From Sphingomonas sp. (GTDB lineage Bacteria > Pseudomonadota > Alphaproteobacteria > Sphingomonadales > Sphingomonadaceae), in the NCBI GenBank assembly GCA_021732445.1, contig JAKFUZ010000021.1, positions 1 through 46,811 of the forward strand: 46,811 nucleotides of DNA, given 5' to 3'. The position numbers were made by a program, and so were the translations under genes. This document shows positions 1 to 9,144 of the stretch, one piece after another (within the stretch, counting starts at the first letter, position 1; each line of letters begins with the position of its first letter). A model generated the notes under the pieces. It worked only from the letters and a program-made list of their open reading frames with translations, was not told the origin of the DNA and made no database searches.

Positions 1-69
1 GCGCCTACGGCGCTGAACCCCTCCGAGAACCTCCGCATGCACATAGCTCCTGGGATTACTGTCGGTCAT
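1..69 (-). CDS. tnpA: IS66-family TnpA-like protein, N-terminal end only
   Basis: Reading leftwards from the ATG at 67-69, 23 codons are visible before the window edge. They end in VLGGVQRRRR, which resembles the start of the small IS66 accessory protein TnpA, where a short lead is followed by an RRRRW-type stretch. A GTGAGG sequence sits just upstream as a possible ribosome binding site. The element boundary is not resolved: a CTTAC at 79-83 could be the end of an IS66 terminal repeat, but it lies unusually close to the start codon. The element separates the neighbouring receptor gene from its 5' part. The call rests on a short peptide, so confidence is moderate. Confidence 0.45.
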   Translation of the reverse strand, partial: MTDSNPRSYVHAEVLGGVQRRRR

Positions 70-72
70 ATG

Positions 73-96
73 CCTCACTCTTACATAAGTGTGAGG
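73..96. repeat. Near-perfect palindrome at the IS66 / receptor junction
   Basis: The arms CCTCACTCTTA and TAAGTGTGAGG flank a 2-nt centre and pair over 11 positions with one mismatch. It lies immediately upstream of the tnpA-like start and could be an operator or part of the element end. It is too short and too far from any T-run to be called a terminator. Confidence 0.5.
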
Positions 97-110
97 TCCT
101 GTCCGGTCAT

Positions 111-1529
111 TTTGGGGGCCGCTTCACCACCCGGCTGAAATTTCGCGGCTCGGGCGGCATTTTCGCCGGAGTGCCGCCGACGGTCTATCTTGAAAACAGC
201 TTTGCCCAGTCCGGCATTTTGACCAATACCGTCAACGTCAACCTCAACAATAATCAAAGCGGCGCCAACCGCTATACCAACGGCGTTCCTAACGCGGTTG
301 GCGATGCCGCGCTGCGTGGTGTGACTGGCGCGTCGTTCAACCCGACGCTGCTCAACTTCCTGCAGACCAACATCGCTTCACTCCAAGCTGCTGAAACCGA
401 CGCAATCGCGCCAGATTTCCGTATCCCATCGGTGTGGCGCGCCACTTTGTCGGTGGACTATCGATTCAACTTCGGGCCGCTCGGCGATGGCTGGAACATC
501 GGTTTGAGCTATTTGTTCAACAAACAACGCAGCCAAGTGCTGTTCAGGGATATCCGTTCGGTGCAGACGGGGACGTTGCCTGACGGTCGCCCACGCTACG
601 GCGTTTTTCCAGGCCTGCAGGATAGCGGCAGCGGCGATTTTGTGATCTTCAACACCGGGGCCGGTCGCAGCCATGTTGGCGTCGTCCGCATCGACAAATC
701 ATGGGACAGCGGGCTGGCCAAGGGATTGTCGTTGAACGGCAGCTATACGCTGTCCGACATCACCGAACGGTCATCGTCAAGCGCGTCGGTAGCACTGTCC
801 AACTACAACAGTTCGGTTTACGCGGATCCGAACGTCGCGGCGTTGGGTCCCGCCGACAACCAGGTAAAATGGCAGTTCAAATATGGCGCTGTTTATGAGC
901 GCGCGTTTTTCGGCGATTACCTGACGTCGATCAGCCTTTACGGTGAGACCAAGGCCGGCAACCCCTACAGCTACACTTTTCAGGATAATTCGGGCCAGAC
1001 CCGGTCGCCGGTGTTCGGCACAATCGGAGGGAACAGTCGGTATCTGCTATACGTGCCGACCGGGTCAGCCGATCCCAGGGTAAGCTATGACACTCCGCAA
1101 ACCCAGGCTGCGCTCGAATCGCTCATCGCCCGGACGCGACTGAAGGATTTCCGTGGCCAGATCGCCGGTAAGAATATCGCGCGTGGCCATGCGAGCAACC
1201 GGCTCGACCTCCATGTGGCGCAGCAAGTTCCGACCTTTGTCGGCAAGTCGCGCATCACGCTGTACGGCGATGTTGAAAACGTCCTGAACCTCATCAACCC
1301 GCGTTGGGGTGTGTTGACCACCCAAGGCTCCGCGCTCGCCGTGGTCCGCGTATCCTGCCTCAGCCAGCCGGTTGCGACCGGTACGGCGGCGGCACCCGCG
1401 ATAACCAATCAGCCGACACAGGCCTGCGCGCAGTATCGCTACTCGCAATATATCGAACCGAACGAACAGAACATCAGTCTCGGCGGTTCGCTCTACACGA
1501 TCCGCCTTGGCGTCCGTGTCAGCTTCTGA
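111..1529 (+). pseudogene. TonB-dependent receptor, C-terminal fragment
   Basis: About 470 residues of the beta-barrel of a TonB-dependent outer-membrane receptor. Alternating aromatic and polar strands, Asn/Ser-rich loops and a terminal phenylalanine (GVRVSF) support this. The tail (YGDVENVLNLINPRWGVLT) is like the Oar/carboxypeptidase-like-domain receptors common in sphingomonads. The plug domain and TonB box are missing. The frame is open to the left edge, but the residues encoded before about position 110 do not look like barrel sequence, so the receptor-like part starts near 111-123. A GTG at 171 is only a nominal start. The truncation coincides with the IS66-type end, so insertion-mediated disruption is likely. 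It would probably not be functional. A rho-independent terminator follows. Confidence 0.8.
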
Positions 1530-1543
1530 TCCCCAGCGCCTGA

Positions 1544-1579
1544 CCGCCTTCGGAGTTTCGGCCCCGAAGGCGGGTTTTT
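1544..1579 (+). terminator. Rho-independent terminator after the receptor fragment
   Basis: CCGCCTTCGG pairs with CCGAAGGCGG across a 10-nt loop and is followed by TTTTT. It separates the receptor from the S1/P1 nuclease gene. Confidence 0.85.
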
Positions 1580-1593
1580 CCGGGAACTCCATC

Positions 1594-2481
1594 ATGTCGA
1601 TATATTTCAAGAAGCTCCTGCAAGCGGGCAGCGTCAAAGCCGTGACCGGGGTCCTGCTGCTGGCCACCGGATTTACACCATCCGCCGCACTTGCCTGGGG
1701 TAAAACCGGGCATCGCATCGTCGGCGCGCTGGCGCAAGGCTATCTCGATGCCGACGCGAAAGCCGGGATTGCGCGCATTCTGGACAGGGAAAGCGTTGCG
1801 GAAGCGTCGACCTGGCCCGACTTCATGCGCGCCAGCCCGGAGGAATTCTGGCAGAAAGAGGCAGGCCCTTACCACATCGTGACGGTGCCCAAGGGCAAGA
1901 CCTATGCCGAGGTGGACGCGCCACCGCAGGGCGATGCTGCAACCGCGCTCAAAACCTTCTCGGCAACGGTGCGCGACCCGAAAGCTCCGTTGGCCGCCAA
2001 GCAATTGGCGTTGCGTTTCATTATCCATATCGTCGGCGATCTGCATCAGCCATTGCACACCAATAATGGCATTGATCGCGGCGGGAATGACGTCCACCTG
2101 ATGTTTGGCGGGCATGAAACCAACCTCCATGCCCTGTGGGATTCAGGCCTTATCGATCAGGAACAACTGTCTTTCACCGAATGGGCGGATTGGTTGCGAG
2201 CCAGGATCACGCCCGCCCTGCAGGCACAATGGAGCACGGCCGATCCGCTGGTCTGGATCGGCGAGAGTGCCGAGATACGCGACCGCATCTATCCAGACTC
2301 GCCTAATGTCCCGTACAGTTATGCGTTCAACAACAAGGCGCTGTTGGACCAGCAACTGGAAAAGGCCGGGGTTCGTCTGGCCGCCTATCTGAACCGTCTC
2401 TTCGGCGATCCCAAGCGACGAACGTCGTTCGGCAGTGTGCCCAAGAAGCGACTTTCAACCGTGAAGAGGCGCAAGGCATGA
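1594..2481 (+). CDS. S1/P1-type zinc-dependent nuclease
   Basis: Secreted single-strand nuclease (295 aa) expected to cleave DNA and RNA to 5'-nucleotides in the periplasm or outside the cell. The start ATG at 1594 gives a clean signal peptide (KKLLQ lead, hydrophobic VTGVLLLATGF, cleavage after ALA), and the mature protein then begins with Trp35, the residue whose amino group binds zinc in this family. The other zinc ligands are visible: His40 (WGKTGHR), the Asp in TWPDFM, the His in GPYHIV, HIVGDLHQPLH, the His in GGNDVHL, and the His and Asp in NLHALWDSG. The frame is open further upstream (to about 1507), but that would bury the signal peptide and overlap the terminator. The stop overlaps the next ATG by four bases, so it is translationally coupled to phoD. 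Confidence 0.93.
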   Translation: MSIYFKKLLQAGSVKAVTGVLLLATGFTPSAALAWGKTGHRIVGALAQGYLDADAKAGIARILDRESVAEASTWPDFMRASPEEFWQKEAGPYHIVTVPKGKTYAEVDAPPQGDAATALKTFSATVRDPKAPLAAKQLALRFIIHIVGDLHQPLHTNNGIDRGGNDVHLMFGGHETNLHALWDSGLIDQEQLSFTEWADWLRARITPALQAQWSTADPLVWIGESAEIRDRIYPDSPNVPYSYAFNNKALLDQQLEKAGVRLAAYLNRLFGDPKRRTSFGSVPKKRLSTVKRRKA

Positions 2482-4040
2482 CCGACATGATTTCCCGCAG
2501 GCAGATGATCGTCGGCGCGGCCGCGCTGGGCGGCGCAATAAGCGCACCAGCCATCATCCGGGCTCAGCAAATATTCCTCTCCTACCCCTTTCGCCTTGGC
2601 GTTGCGTCGGGGGATCCCAGTCCGGACGGCTTTGTGATCTGGACACGGCTGGCACCCGAACCCCTGGCCGAACATGGCGGCATGCCGATGGTGCCTATGC
2701 CGATCGATTGGGAAGTCGCCGCCGACGAGCGTTTCCAGACCATCGTCGCCAGGGGGACGGCGATCGCGCGGCCTGAACTGGCGCATTCGGTTCATGTCGA
2801 AGTGACGGGCCTGCAGGCTGCACGCCCTTATTGGTATCGTTTCACGATCGGTCGGGAGCGTTCTGCCCGGGGACGGGCCTCGACTCTGCCCGTGCGCGGC
2901 GCGGCGCTGGATAAGGCGCGTTTTGCGGTGGTCGGCTGCCAGAATTACGAGCAGGGCTTCTACACTGCCTATGGCCATATGGCGCGCGAAGCGGTCGATT
3001 TCGTCTTTCATTACGGCGATTATATCTATGAAGGTGCGGGCAGCCCGGTTCGGGTCGGCGGCGATGGTGCGGCGCGTCCGCCGGTGCGGGAACATCAGGG
3101 GCAGCTTCTTTACAGCCTTGACGATTATCGCCGCCGCTATGCCCAGTACAAGCTCGATCCGGACTTGCAGGCAGCACATGCCGCCGCGCCATGGTTCGCC
3201 GTCTTCGACGACCATGAAGTGGAGAATAACTGGGTTGGCGACATTGATCAAAACGGCACCGCGCCGGAGATATTCCGCTTGCGTCGTGCCGCAGCCTTTC
3301 AGGCCTATTATGAGCATATGCCGTTTCGGGCCGCATCCTTCCCAGCGCCTGGCAGCATGCAGATCTATCGCCGCGCAGTGATCGGCGATCTGCTCGACCT
3401 GCATTTGCTGGATACACGCCAATTTCGCACCGACCAGCCCTGCGGCGACGGGTTCAAGCCTTATTGTCCCGGCTGGGACGATCCAAAAGCCCAGACCATC
3501 GGCATGGCGCAGGAGGCCTGGCTGGCGGGCAATCTGAAACAGAAAGCCGCGCGCTGGAACGCCATTGCCCAGCAGGTAATGATGATGCCGCTCGACCGCC
3601 GCACTGGCGACGAACCCCAGCCGCTGCGCAACATGGACAGTTGGGGCGGCTATAACGCGCCGCGCGAACGCGTGTTGAACATGTTCAAGGGATTGGGCAA
3701 CACCGTGGTCCTGACCGGCGACGAGCATCAGAATTTTGCGGGAGAGCTGCGGCGGAACAACGGCGAGGGCGATGCGGTCGCCGTTGAATTCGTCAGTACG
3801 TCAATTTCTTCTGGCGGGGACGGTGCTGATCGCCGCGCGGGTGCAGAACAGATCCTGCACGAGAATTCCTTTCTGAAATATTCAAATGATCGTCGCGGCT
3901 ATCTGCTCTGCGACGTCGACCGCCAGCGCTGGCAGGCGGCGTTTCGTACGCTGGATTATGTCTCCCGCCCGGGTGCCCCGGTCGTGACTGCAGCGACGGC
4001 CACCATCGAACAAGGTTTGCCCGCGCTGCATTTTTCTTAA
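2478..4040 (+). CDS. phoD: PhoD-family alkaline phosphatase/phosphodiesterase
   Basis: 520-residue PhoD-like metallophosphoesterase. A Tat signal (SRRQMIVGAAALGG) at residues 6-25 fits the known folded export of PhoD enzymes. The N-terminal Ig-like domain carries LGVASGDPSPDGFVIWTRLA. The metal-binding core shows VVGCQNYEQGF, FHYGDYIYEG, FDDHEVENNW, and near the end LTGDEHQNF. The enzyme hydrolyses phosphomono- and phosphodiesters outside the inner membrane using iron and calcium. Its ATG overlaps the stop of the S1/P1 nuclease gene (ATGA), making a two-gene unit in which the nuclease releases nucleotides and PhoD removes phosphate. This functional link is inferred from gene order. No Pho box was identified. 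Confidence 0.93.
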   Translation: MTDMISRRQMIVGAAALGGAISAPAIIRAQQIFLSYPFRLGVASGDPSPDGFVIWTRLAPEPLAEHGGMPMVPMPIDWEVAADERFQTIVARGTAIARPELAHSVHVEVTGLQAARPYWYRFTIGRERSARGRASTLPVRGAALDKARFAVVGCQNYEQGFYTAYGHMAREAVDFVFHYGDYIYEGAGSPVRVGGDGAARPPVREHQGQLLYSLDDYRRRYAQYKLDPDLQAAHAAAPWFAVFDDHEVENNWVGDIDQNGTAPEIFRLRRAAAFQAYYEHMPFRAASFPAPGSMQIYRRAVIGDLLDLHLLDTRQFRTDQPCGDGFKPYCPGWDDPKAQTIGMAQEAWLAGNLKQKAARWNAIAQQVMMMPLDRRTGDEPQPLRNMDSWGGYNAPRERVLNMFKGLGNTVVLTGDEHQNFAGELRRNNGEGDAVAVEFVSTSISSGGDGADRRAGAEQILHENSFLKYSNDRRGYLLCDVDRQRWQAAFRTLDYVSRPGAPVVTAATATIEQGLPALHFS

Positions 4041-4174
4041 CAGCAGTTTTCGATCTGACCAAATTAGATCGGCCGCTCTATCTTTCTGTTTTATCGAGGT
4101 TTCTGAATCGGCAAAATGATCCCATCTGCCCGGAATTGGTCTAGGGCCATGGCGAATAGCATCACTGGATTGGT
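4041..4174. other. Short gap at the left edge of the mobile island
   Basis: 134 bp between the converging phoD and traG ends. A weak inverted repeat GATCT / AGATC lies at 4051-4069 without a T-run. The island boundary should lie here, but I see no copy of the tRNA-Thr 3' end and no integrase fragment. Confidence 0.4.
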
Positions 4175-5947
4175 TCAGCCGACCGGCTCGAACGGTCGGA
4201 CCCGTTCATGATAATCGGCATAGGGAAACCGGACCCTGACCCAATGCCGACTGGTGGCGCGTTTCACATAGCCCTCTCGGTTGGCGAGTTGCATGATTTC
4301 GCTGGCGAGCGCGGCATCCTCGACGGTGCGTTTGGTCTGCATTGACATCGAGCGAGAAGTGAACCGGCCGCGCGTGCGTGAACGGCTGATATCGTCGCGT
4401 TCGACCTCGCGATCACCGATCAGATCGGAAGCGAGCTTGGCGGTGCCGCCGCCGTCGCTGGTGCCTGAGCGCAGCAGCAGCAGGTTCCCGCAATTCTCGA
4501 TGATCGTGTGAGCGCCCTCGCCATAGACCGCTTTGACCTGGGCGAAGCTCTGGAATCCGATCGCCACGCAACCGCCGAATTTGCGCAACCGCGCCTGGGC
4601 ATCCTTCAACCCTTCGATCCGGCCAAGCGCATCGAGTTCGTCGATCTGGAACCAGATGCGCCGGTCGCGGGCTGGCGGCAGCGATAGTGTTTCGAGAATG
4701 GCGATGTTCATCCAGCAGGAGATGAGCCCGCGCAGCGCCGCGATCTGGTTGGCGGCATAAGGCAGCCAAAGCGATCCGGTGCCGCCGCGCATCCATTGCC
4801 GGATCGAGAAGGGCTCGCCCTGAAGCGCGGCGATGAAGCGCAGATGCCCGATCGCCGGCGCCAAGGTGCCAAGGATGCTCGCCAGCATGCGCTCGCCGCC
4901 TGGCTCGAAATAGCGCGCTGCCGGGGTGCCCTGGCACAGTGTCTTCAATTCGACGACCGGCGCCGACGCCAGACGGCTGACGAAGTCGTTGACCGAGCCG
5001 AGCTGGAGCGTGATGTGGTTTTCGAGCGCGGCGGCGAGCAGTTGCTGGGCATAGGTGATCCATTGGTCATGATCACCAACCCCGAGATGCGGAAGCAAGG
5101 ATTGGGCGAGGAAGGCATAGTCACTCGGCCGCTCGACCTCGGCCAGCAGGTCCCAGCGCGCGCAGCGCTGGTCGAACGGGTTGAGGATGACGTCGCCGGG
5201 CTGGAAGAAGGCGCTCATTGCCGCGCCCTCGGGATCGGCCACCACCTGCCGGTCGCCGCGTCGACAGGCGTCGGCCATCAGGGCGCGTAGCGCCGTCGAC
5301 TTGCCCGAGCCAGTCGCGCCGATCGCGGCGATGTGCATCGTCTCGTCCTCGTGGGCAAGCGGAACGCCGGCGAGCGCCACACCGCCGGTCAGGCGCGCGC
5401 GCAACCGCCCGCCGCGCCCACCTGTGAACGGGCGCAATCTTGTGCCGCGCAGATGTTTGAGCTTGCGCGGCCAGGCGGCGAGCCGGGCGGCGATCGCACC
5501 CATCAGGAAAGCGAAGGTCGCCGGCATCATCACGGCGAGCGGCCAACTGTCGGTCCGGAAGCTGGTGTAGAGCCAATAACCCAGCGCAGCGCCGCCGAGC
5601 CAACCGAGCGGGGCATGGACAATCGGCCAGGCGGTGCGTCGATCGACGCTCTGGACGATGCTGACAGCAATCACGCCGGGAAGCGAGGCCAGCGCGAACC
5701 AGAGATGATAATGTTTGAGCGCAAGCCACGCCCAGCGCTGATCGAGATAAGGCTCGAGCGCATCGCGATGGTCCCAATGCTCACGCGCGAGCGCGGTCAT
5801 GCTGAACTGATCGGCGAGCGGGATCTGGAGGCGGACCAGCGGCCAGCACGCCCAGATCGCGACAATCGCCGACAGGAAGGCAATTTGTTGGATGACGGGA
5901 TCGGGGCCGCGCCCGCCCGCGCCACCGCCGCCGCCCGGCGCGATCAT
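4175..5947 (-). CDS. traG: TraG/VirD4-family type IV coupling protein
   Basis: 590-residue coupling ATPase that delivers the relaxase-DNA complex to a conjugation channel at the inner membrane. After a Gly-rich start there are hydrophobic segments (AFLSAIVAIWACWPLV; ALASLPGVIAVSIV; further ones to about residue 160), then Walker A GATGSGKSTALRAL near residue 215 and Walker B IWFQIDELDALGRIEGL near residue 435, followed by the family-typical SFAQVKAVYG. It matches the TraD/TraG coupling domain family (T4SS_DNA_transf). The start overlaps the traA stop by four bases (ATGA), so the two are co-translated. The trb mating-pair genes that normally accompany such genes are absent: the next gene is host phoD in the opposite orientation. 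Confidence 0.9.
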   Translation of the reverse strand: MIAPGGGGGAGGRGPDPVIQQIAFLSAIVAIWACWPLVRLQIPLADQFSMTALAREHWDHRDALEPYLDQRWAWLALKHYHLWFALASLPGVIAVSIVQSVDRRTAWPIVHAPLGWLGGAALGYWLYTSFRTDSWPLAVMMPATFAFLMGAIAARLAAWPRKLKHLRGTRLRPFTGGRGGRLRARLTGGVALAGVPLAHEDETMHIAAIGATGSGKSTALRALMADACRRGDRQVVADPEGAAMSAFFQPGDVILNPFDQRCARWDLLAEVERPSDYAFLAQSLLPHLGVGDHDQWITYAQQLLAAALENHITLQLGSVNDFVSRLASAPVVELKTLCQGTPAARYFEPGGERMLASILGTLAPAIGHLRFIAALQGEPFSIRQWMRGGTGSLWLPYAANQIAALRGLISCWMNIAILETLSLPPARDRRIWFQIDELDALGRIEGLKDAQARLRKFGGCVAIGFQSFAQVKAVYGEGAHTIIENCGNLLLLRSGTSDGGGTAKLASDLIGDREVERDDISRSRTRGRFTSRSMSMQTKRTVEDAALASEIMQLANREGYVKRATSRHWVRVRFPYADYHERVRPFEPVG

Positions 5948-8685
5948 CGTTCGGCTCCATAGTCCTGATCGCGGCTGAGACCCGGCACGACCTTCGCGGC
6001 AGCGGCCAGCGCCTCGCGCATGCTCTCCGGGGTCTGCTGGGGAGCGCTCGCCCGCGCCGCCGCCATCGCACGCAGCGTATTGGCCTGCTCGCTGTTGGCA
6101 GGATCGGCGGCGCGACCATTGGCGGCCGCTCGGCCATTCTCGACAGCGTGGGTGGCGGCGGGCGCACGGGCGGCTTCGTCCGCCCGGCCGTTTCGCCCGG
6201 CGTCATTGTCGCGGGCCGCCGTGCGATCTGCGGCGCGGTCGTTCCAGCGGCCCGACTCGGCCCCGCGATCGCGGCTGGGCTGCCGCGCCGCGTCGCGCCG
6301 GACGCTACTACCCTCTTCCCGGTCGGCCTCGCCGCTAGGGGCATGGCCCGCGCCGCCGCGGCCGAACATCCGCCGTACCAGCGCCGCGACGCCCCGCTCA
6401 TCCTCGCGGGCTGGCGCGGGAGCCGCCGCGGTGCGTGTGCCAGTGGAGTCGGGCGCCGAGTCCCGCGGCGGTGACATGGGCGGTGGCGTCGCGCTACGTC
6501 CCTGATAGTCGAGCGCCATATCCTTCGGCCGCTCGCGGCCGAGCGTGTTCCGCAGCCTGGCTTCATCCGCGAAATCGTCACGCCCATAATGGAGGGCGGT
6601 GCCGGTCCGATGGCGCGAGAGCGCGACATAGGATGCGTGCGCGTCGAGCCCCGGCGTCGCCAGCACATGCGTCCGATCGACGGTCATACCCTGCGTTTTG
6701 TGGACGGTGGCGGCATAACCGTGATCGACATGAGCATAGGATTTGAAATCGACATCGATCCGCCGCCCGTCATCGAGCCGCACCGCGAGGCTATCGCTCG
6801 CCGCTTTTTCAACCGTGCCGAGCGTGCCGTTCTTGATGCCAAGGTCGCGCTCATTCTTCAGGAACAGGATGCGGTCATTGTCGGCGAACACCCGCTCACC
6901 TCGCCCGGTCATGACGGCGACATCGGGGCCGAGCTGTCCTTGTTCGATGAGCTTGTCGCGTGCGGCACGGTTCAGCATCTGAACCTCCTGGTTGGTGTGG
7001 GTGAGAATGATGCGCGCCGCGGCGGGCTCCGCCCGGCGCTCGGCATCCCAGCGATCGATCAGTGCGGCGCGCGCGGCCTCGCGCGTATCGACGGCATGGA
7101 CCATGCCGGCATTGGAATACGCGGCGATCGCCTGGCCGATCCGGCCGGTGGCGAACATGCGGGTGGCTTCGCGCATCCACTGCTCGGACTGGCGGCGCAC
7201 CTCGCTGATCTCCGCGGCGCCGTGGCGCTCGGCGAGCAGCCGGAACGCAGCACCGGCCTCGATCGCTTGAAGCTGCTGGACGTCGCCGACCATCACCACT
7301 TTGGCGCCGCCGGTTACGGCTTCGGCGAGGACGCGCTGGAGCTGGCGCGTGCCGATCATGCCGGCCTCGTCGACGACGAGGACATCGCGCGCACCGAGCC
7401 GGTCGCGATCGCGCGCCCAGCTATGTTCAAGGCTTGCAATGGTGCGCGAGGCGATGCCCGAACCGCCTTCGAGATTCTCGGCGGCGATACCCGAGAGCGC
7501 GGTGCCGCGCACGGTATAGCCAGCGGCTTCCCACGCCTCGCGCGCAACGCCGAGCATCGCCGACTTGCCTGCGCCGGCATAGCCGACGACGAGCCTGAGG
7601 CCGTCGCGCCGCGCAACATGATCGAGCGCCCGGCGCTGCTCGGCGCCGAGCACCAAGCCGCGCGTCGCGGCGTCGCGTACCGCCTGCTCGACATCGTGCC
7701 GGCCGACGGCGTGCTTCGACGACGCCAGCGACGCGGCGTTTCGTACCAGCGCCTCCTCGGCGCTGAGCATGCTGACGGTGGTGAACCGCTCCGCTCCGCG
7801 TCCGTCGCGCCCGAGCGCCAGCACCGATTCGTGGCCGCGCATCGCGGCGAGGACATGATTGAACTGCTCCTGCCCGTCGGAATGGCGATGCGCGAACATC
7901 GCTAGATCGCGAACAGTGAACGTCGCCTGCTGCCGCGTCAGGGCGTTGAGGCCGGTGGCGGGATCGGCGATAATGGTGGCGCCATTGGCACGCGCGGTGG
8001 CGCGATGTTCCTCGGCGCGTGTCGCTTCCTCGCCGCGCGCTTCGCGGCGCGCACCGGCTGCGCCGATCTTGTCCTGCGGTTCGAGGCCGATGCCCTGCGC
8101 CTCATAGCTGCGATGGTCGATGCGCGCTTCGATGCCCAGCGCCTGCAGCCGGTCGTTGACGTGGGTCGCCCAATTCTCGCGCCAGCTCTGCAGCAGTGCG
8201 GTGGCGTTCCATTCGCGCACCTTCGGCCCGAATCCGTCCGGCCCAACCGACCGCATCGTCAACATCACATGCGCGTGCGGCTTGGCTTCGCCGTCGGCGC
8301 CGATATCCCAATGTACGTTGAGATCGGCGACCATGCCGCGTGTCACGAACTCACGTTGCACGAAATCGCGGGCCAGCGTGATCCCCTGCTCCTGGGTCAT
8401 CTCGCGTGGAATGGCGAATTCGATCTCGCGGGCGAGCTGCGCGTCCTTGCGGTTCTCGGTCGCCTCGACCTCATTCCAGAGGCTTTCCCGGTCGCGCATG
8501 CGCTCGGGCGCGCCCTCGGGCAGCATCACCTCGGAATGGACGACGCCCGCCTTGTCGGTGAAGTCTTGATGGCGGCCGAGTCGCTCGTCATGAAGCCGGG
8601 ACGCCGACCGATAGGCGGCGCTGGCGACAGCGCTGCGGCCGCTGCCGCGTCCCATGATCTTGGCCGAGAAGTGGTAGATCGCCAT
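5944..8685 (-). CDS. traA: Ti-type relaxase/helicase TraA
   Basis: 913-residue MOB-Q type relaxase fused to a RecD2-like helicase, which nicks oriT and unwinds the transferred strand. The N-terminal relaxase begins MAIYHFSAKIMGRGSGRSA and carries the histidine cluster HWDIGADGEAKPHAHVML around residues 124-143. The helicase has Walker A VVGYAGAGKSAM near residue 370, Walker B VLVVDEAGMIG, motif GDVQQLQAIEAGAAF and the C-terminal motif YVALSRHRTGTALHYGR. The last 200 residues are low-complexity (Ala/Arg/Asp-rich), as in relatives. No strong Shine-Dalgarno precedes the ATG. It points away from the candidate oriT directly upstream, the Ti plasmid arrangement. Confidence 0.95.
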   Translation of the reverse strand: MAIYHFSAKIMGRGSGRSAVASAAYRSASRLHDERLGRHQDFTDKAGVVHSEVMLPEGAPERMRDRESLWNEVEATENRKDAQLAREIEFAIPREMTQEQGITLARDFVQREFVTRGMVADLNVHWDIGADGEAKPHAHVMLTMRSVGPDGFGPKVREWNATALLQSWRENWATHVNDRLQALGIEARIDHRSYEAQGIGLEPQDKIGAAGARREARGEEATRAEEHRATARANGATIIADPATGLNALTRQQATFTVRDLAMFAHRHSDGQEQFNHVLAAMRGHESVLALGRDGRGAERFTTVSMLSAEEALVRNAASLASSKHAVGRHDVEQAVRDAATRGLVLGAEQRRALDHVARRDGLRLVVGYAGAGKSAMLGVAREAWEAAGYTVRGTALSGIAAENLEGGSGIASRTIASLEHSWARDRDRLGARDVLVVDEAGMIGTRQLQRVLAEAVTGGAKVVMVGDVQQLQAIEAGAAFRLLAERHGAAEISEVRRQSEQWMREATRMFATGRIGQAIAAYSNAGMVHAVDTREAARAALIDRWDAERRAEPAAARIILTHTNQEVQMLNRAARDKLIEQGQLGPDVAVMTGRGERVFADNDRILFLKNERDLGIKNGTLGTVEKAASDSLAVRLDDGRRIDVDFKSYAHVDHGYAATVHKTQGMTVDRTHVLATPGLDAHASYVALSRHRTGTALHYGRDDFADEARLRNTLGRERPKDMALDYQGRSATPPPMSPPRDSAPDSTGTRTAAAPAPAREDERGVAALVRRMFGRGGAGHAPSGEADREEGSSVRRDAARQPSRDRGAESGRWNDRAADRTAARDNDAGRNGRADEAARAPAATHAVENGRAAANGRAADPANSEQANTLRAMAAARASAPQQTPESMREALAAAAKVVPGLSRDQDYGAER

Positions 8686-8725
8686 GATAGGGCTGATCTT
8701 AACGCCGGACCCCGCGGCGTCGGTA

Positions 8726-8760
8726 CGACGTATAAGCGCGCTCTCATACGCTAGAGCGCT
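8726..8760 (+). other. oriT: Candidate origin of transfer (oriT), Ti/RSF1010-like nick region
   Basis: The core CGACGTATAAGCGCGCTCT (8726-8744) matches, from memory, the pTiC58-type nick region CGACGTATAATTGCGCCCT at 16 of 19 positions. It sits in the 153-bp gap between divergent traA and the traC/traD-like genes, as in Ti plasmids. A 7-bp inverted repeat, GCGCTCT (8738-8744) and AGAGCGC (8753-8759), overlaps the 3' part of the core. Function as oriT is inferred from sequence and position. Confidence 0.75.
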
Positions 8761-8838
8761 CCTGAGAGATTTCAGCCGTTGAACCGGCGATCACAGGGGC
8801 CAATTCACCTGCATCGACGCGGCTTATGGAGATGCACG

Positions 8839-9144
8839 ATGCGAAAAGTCCGGGATTTCGACGCCGAGCTGAAAGCGCTCAACGACCGCGCCAAGCTGCT
8901 CAAGCAGCGCAAGATCCAGCAATTCGGCGAACTGATCGAAGCGACGGGTGCGGATGCCCTCGAGCCTGATCTGCTTGCCGGCGCCCTCCTCGCGGCCGTT
9001 GCGGAAAAGGACAAGACCACCACGTCCGCATGGAGTCGCCAGGGCGCGCAATTTTTTCGCGAAACAAGCCGGCGATCCTCGCGGCGCAATGCTGGCGGTG
9101 GCGAAGGCGGCAAAGCGGCTGAGCCAGGCTCGCAATCAGCTTGA
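8839..9144 (+). CDS. Small conjugal transfer protein, TraC-like
   Basis: 101-residue protein with a highly charged helical N-terminus (FDAELKALNDRAKLLKQRK), then a segment GELIEATGADALEPDLLAGALLAAV typical of the small DNA-processing accessory proteins encoded next to oriT in Ti-type systems, and a basic C-terminal tail. I chose the ATG at 8839 because GGAG lies seven bases upstream and the protein then starts like its relatives; the frame is open to an earlier ATG at 8779. It diverges from traA across the putative oriT, so it could bind oriT and help relaxosome assembly. The name TraC or TraD is used inconsistently for this family. Confidence 0.7.
   Translation: MRKVRDFDAELKALNDRAKLLKQRKIQQFGELIEATGADALEPDLLAGALLAAVAEKDKTTTSAWSRQGAQFFRETSRRSSRRNAGGGEGGKAAEPGSQSA

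Noticed and set aside
2385..3728. 447-codon ORF opposite S1/P1 nuclease and phoD
   Set aside because: Antisense shadow of two genes with clear catalytic motifs; no recognisable protein features.
4041..4174. A left attachment site matching the tRNA-Thr 3' end
   Set aside because: I looked for the 20-base tRNA 3' sequence or a clear part of it between phoD and traG and found none, so tRNA-directed integration is not shown.
6589..7905. 438-codon ORF on the plus strand opposite traA
   Set aside because: It is antisense to the well-supported relaxase/helicase gene; the long frame is a by-product of high GC and codon bias and has no domain or ribosome binding site.
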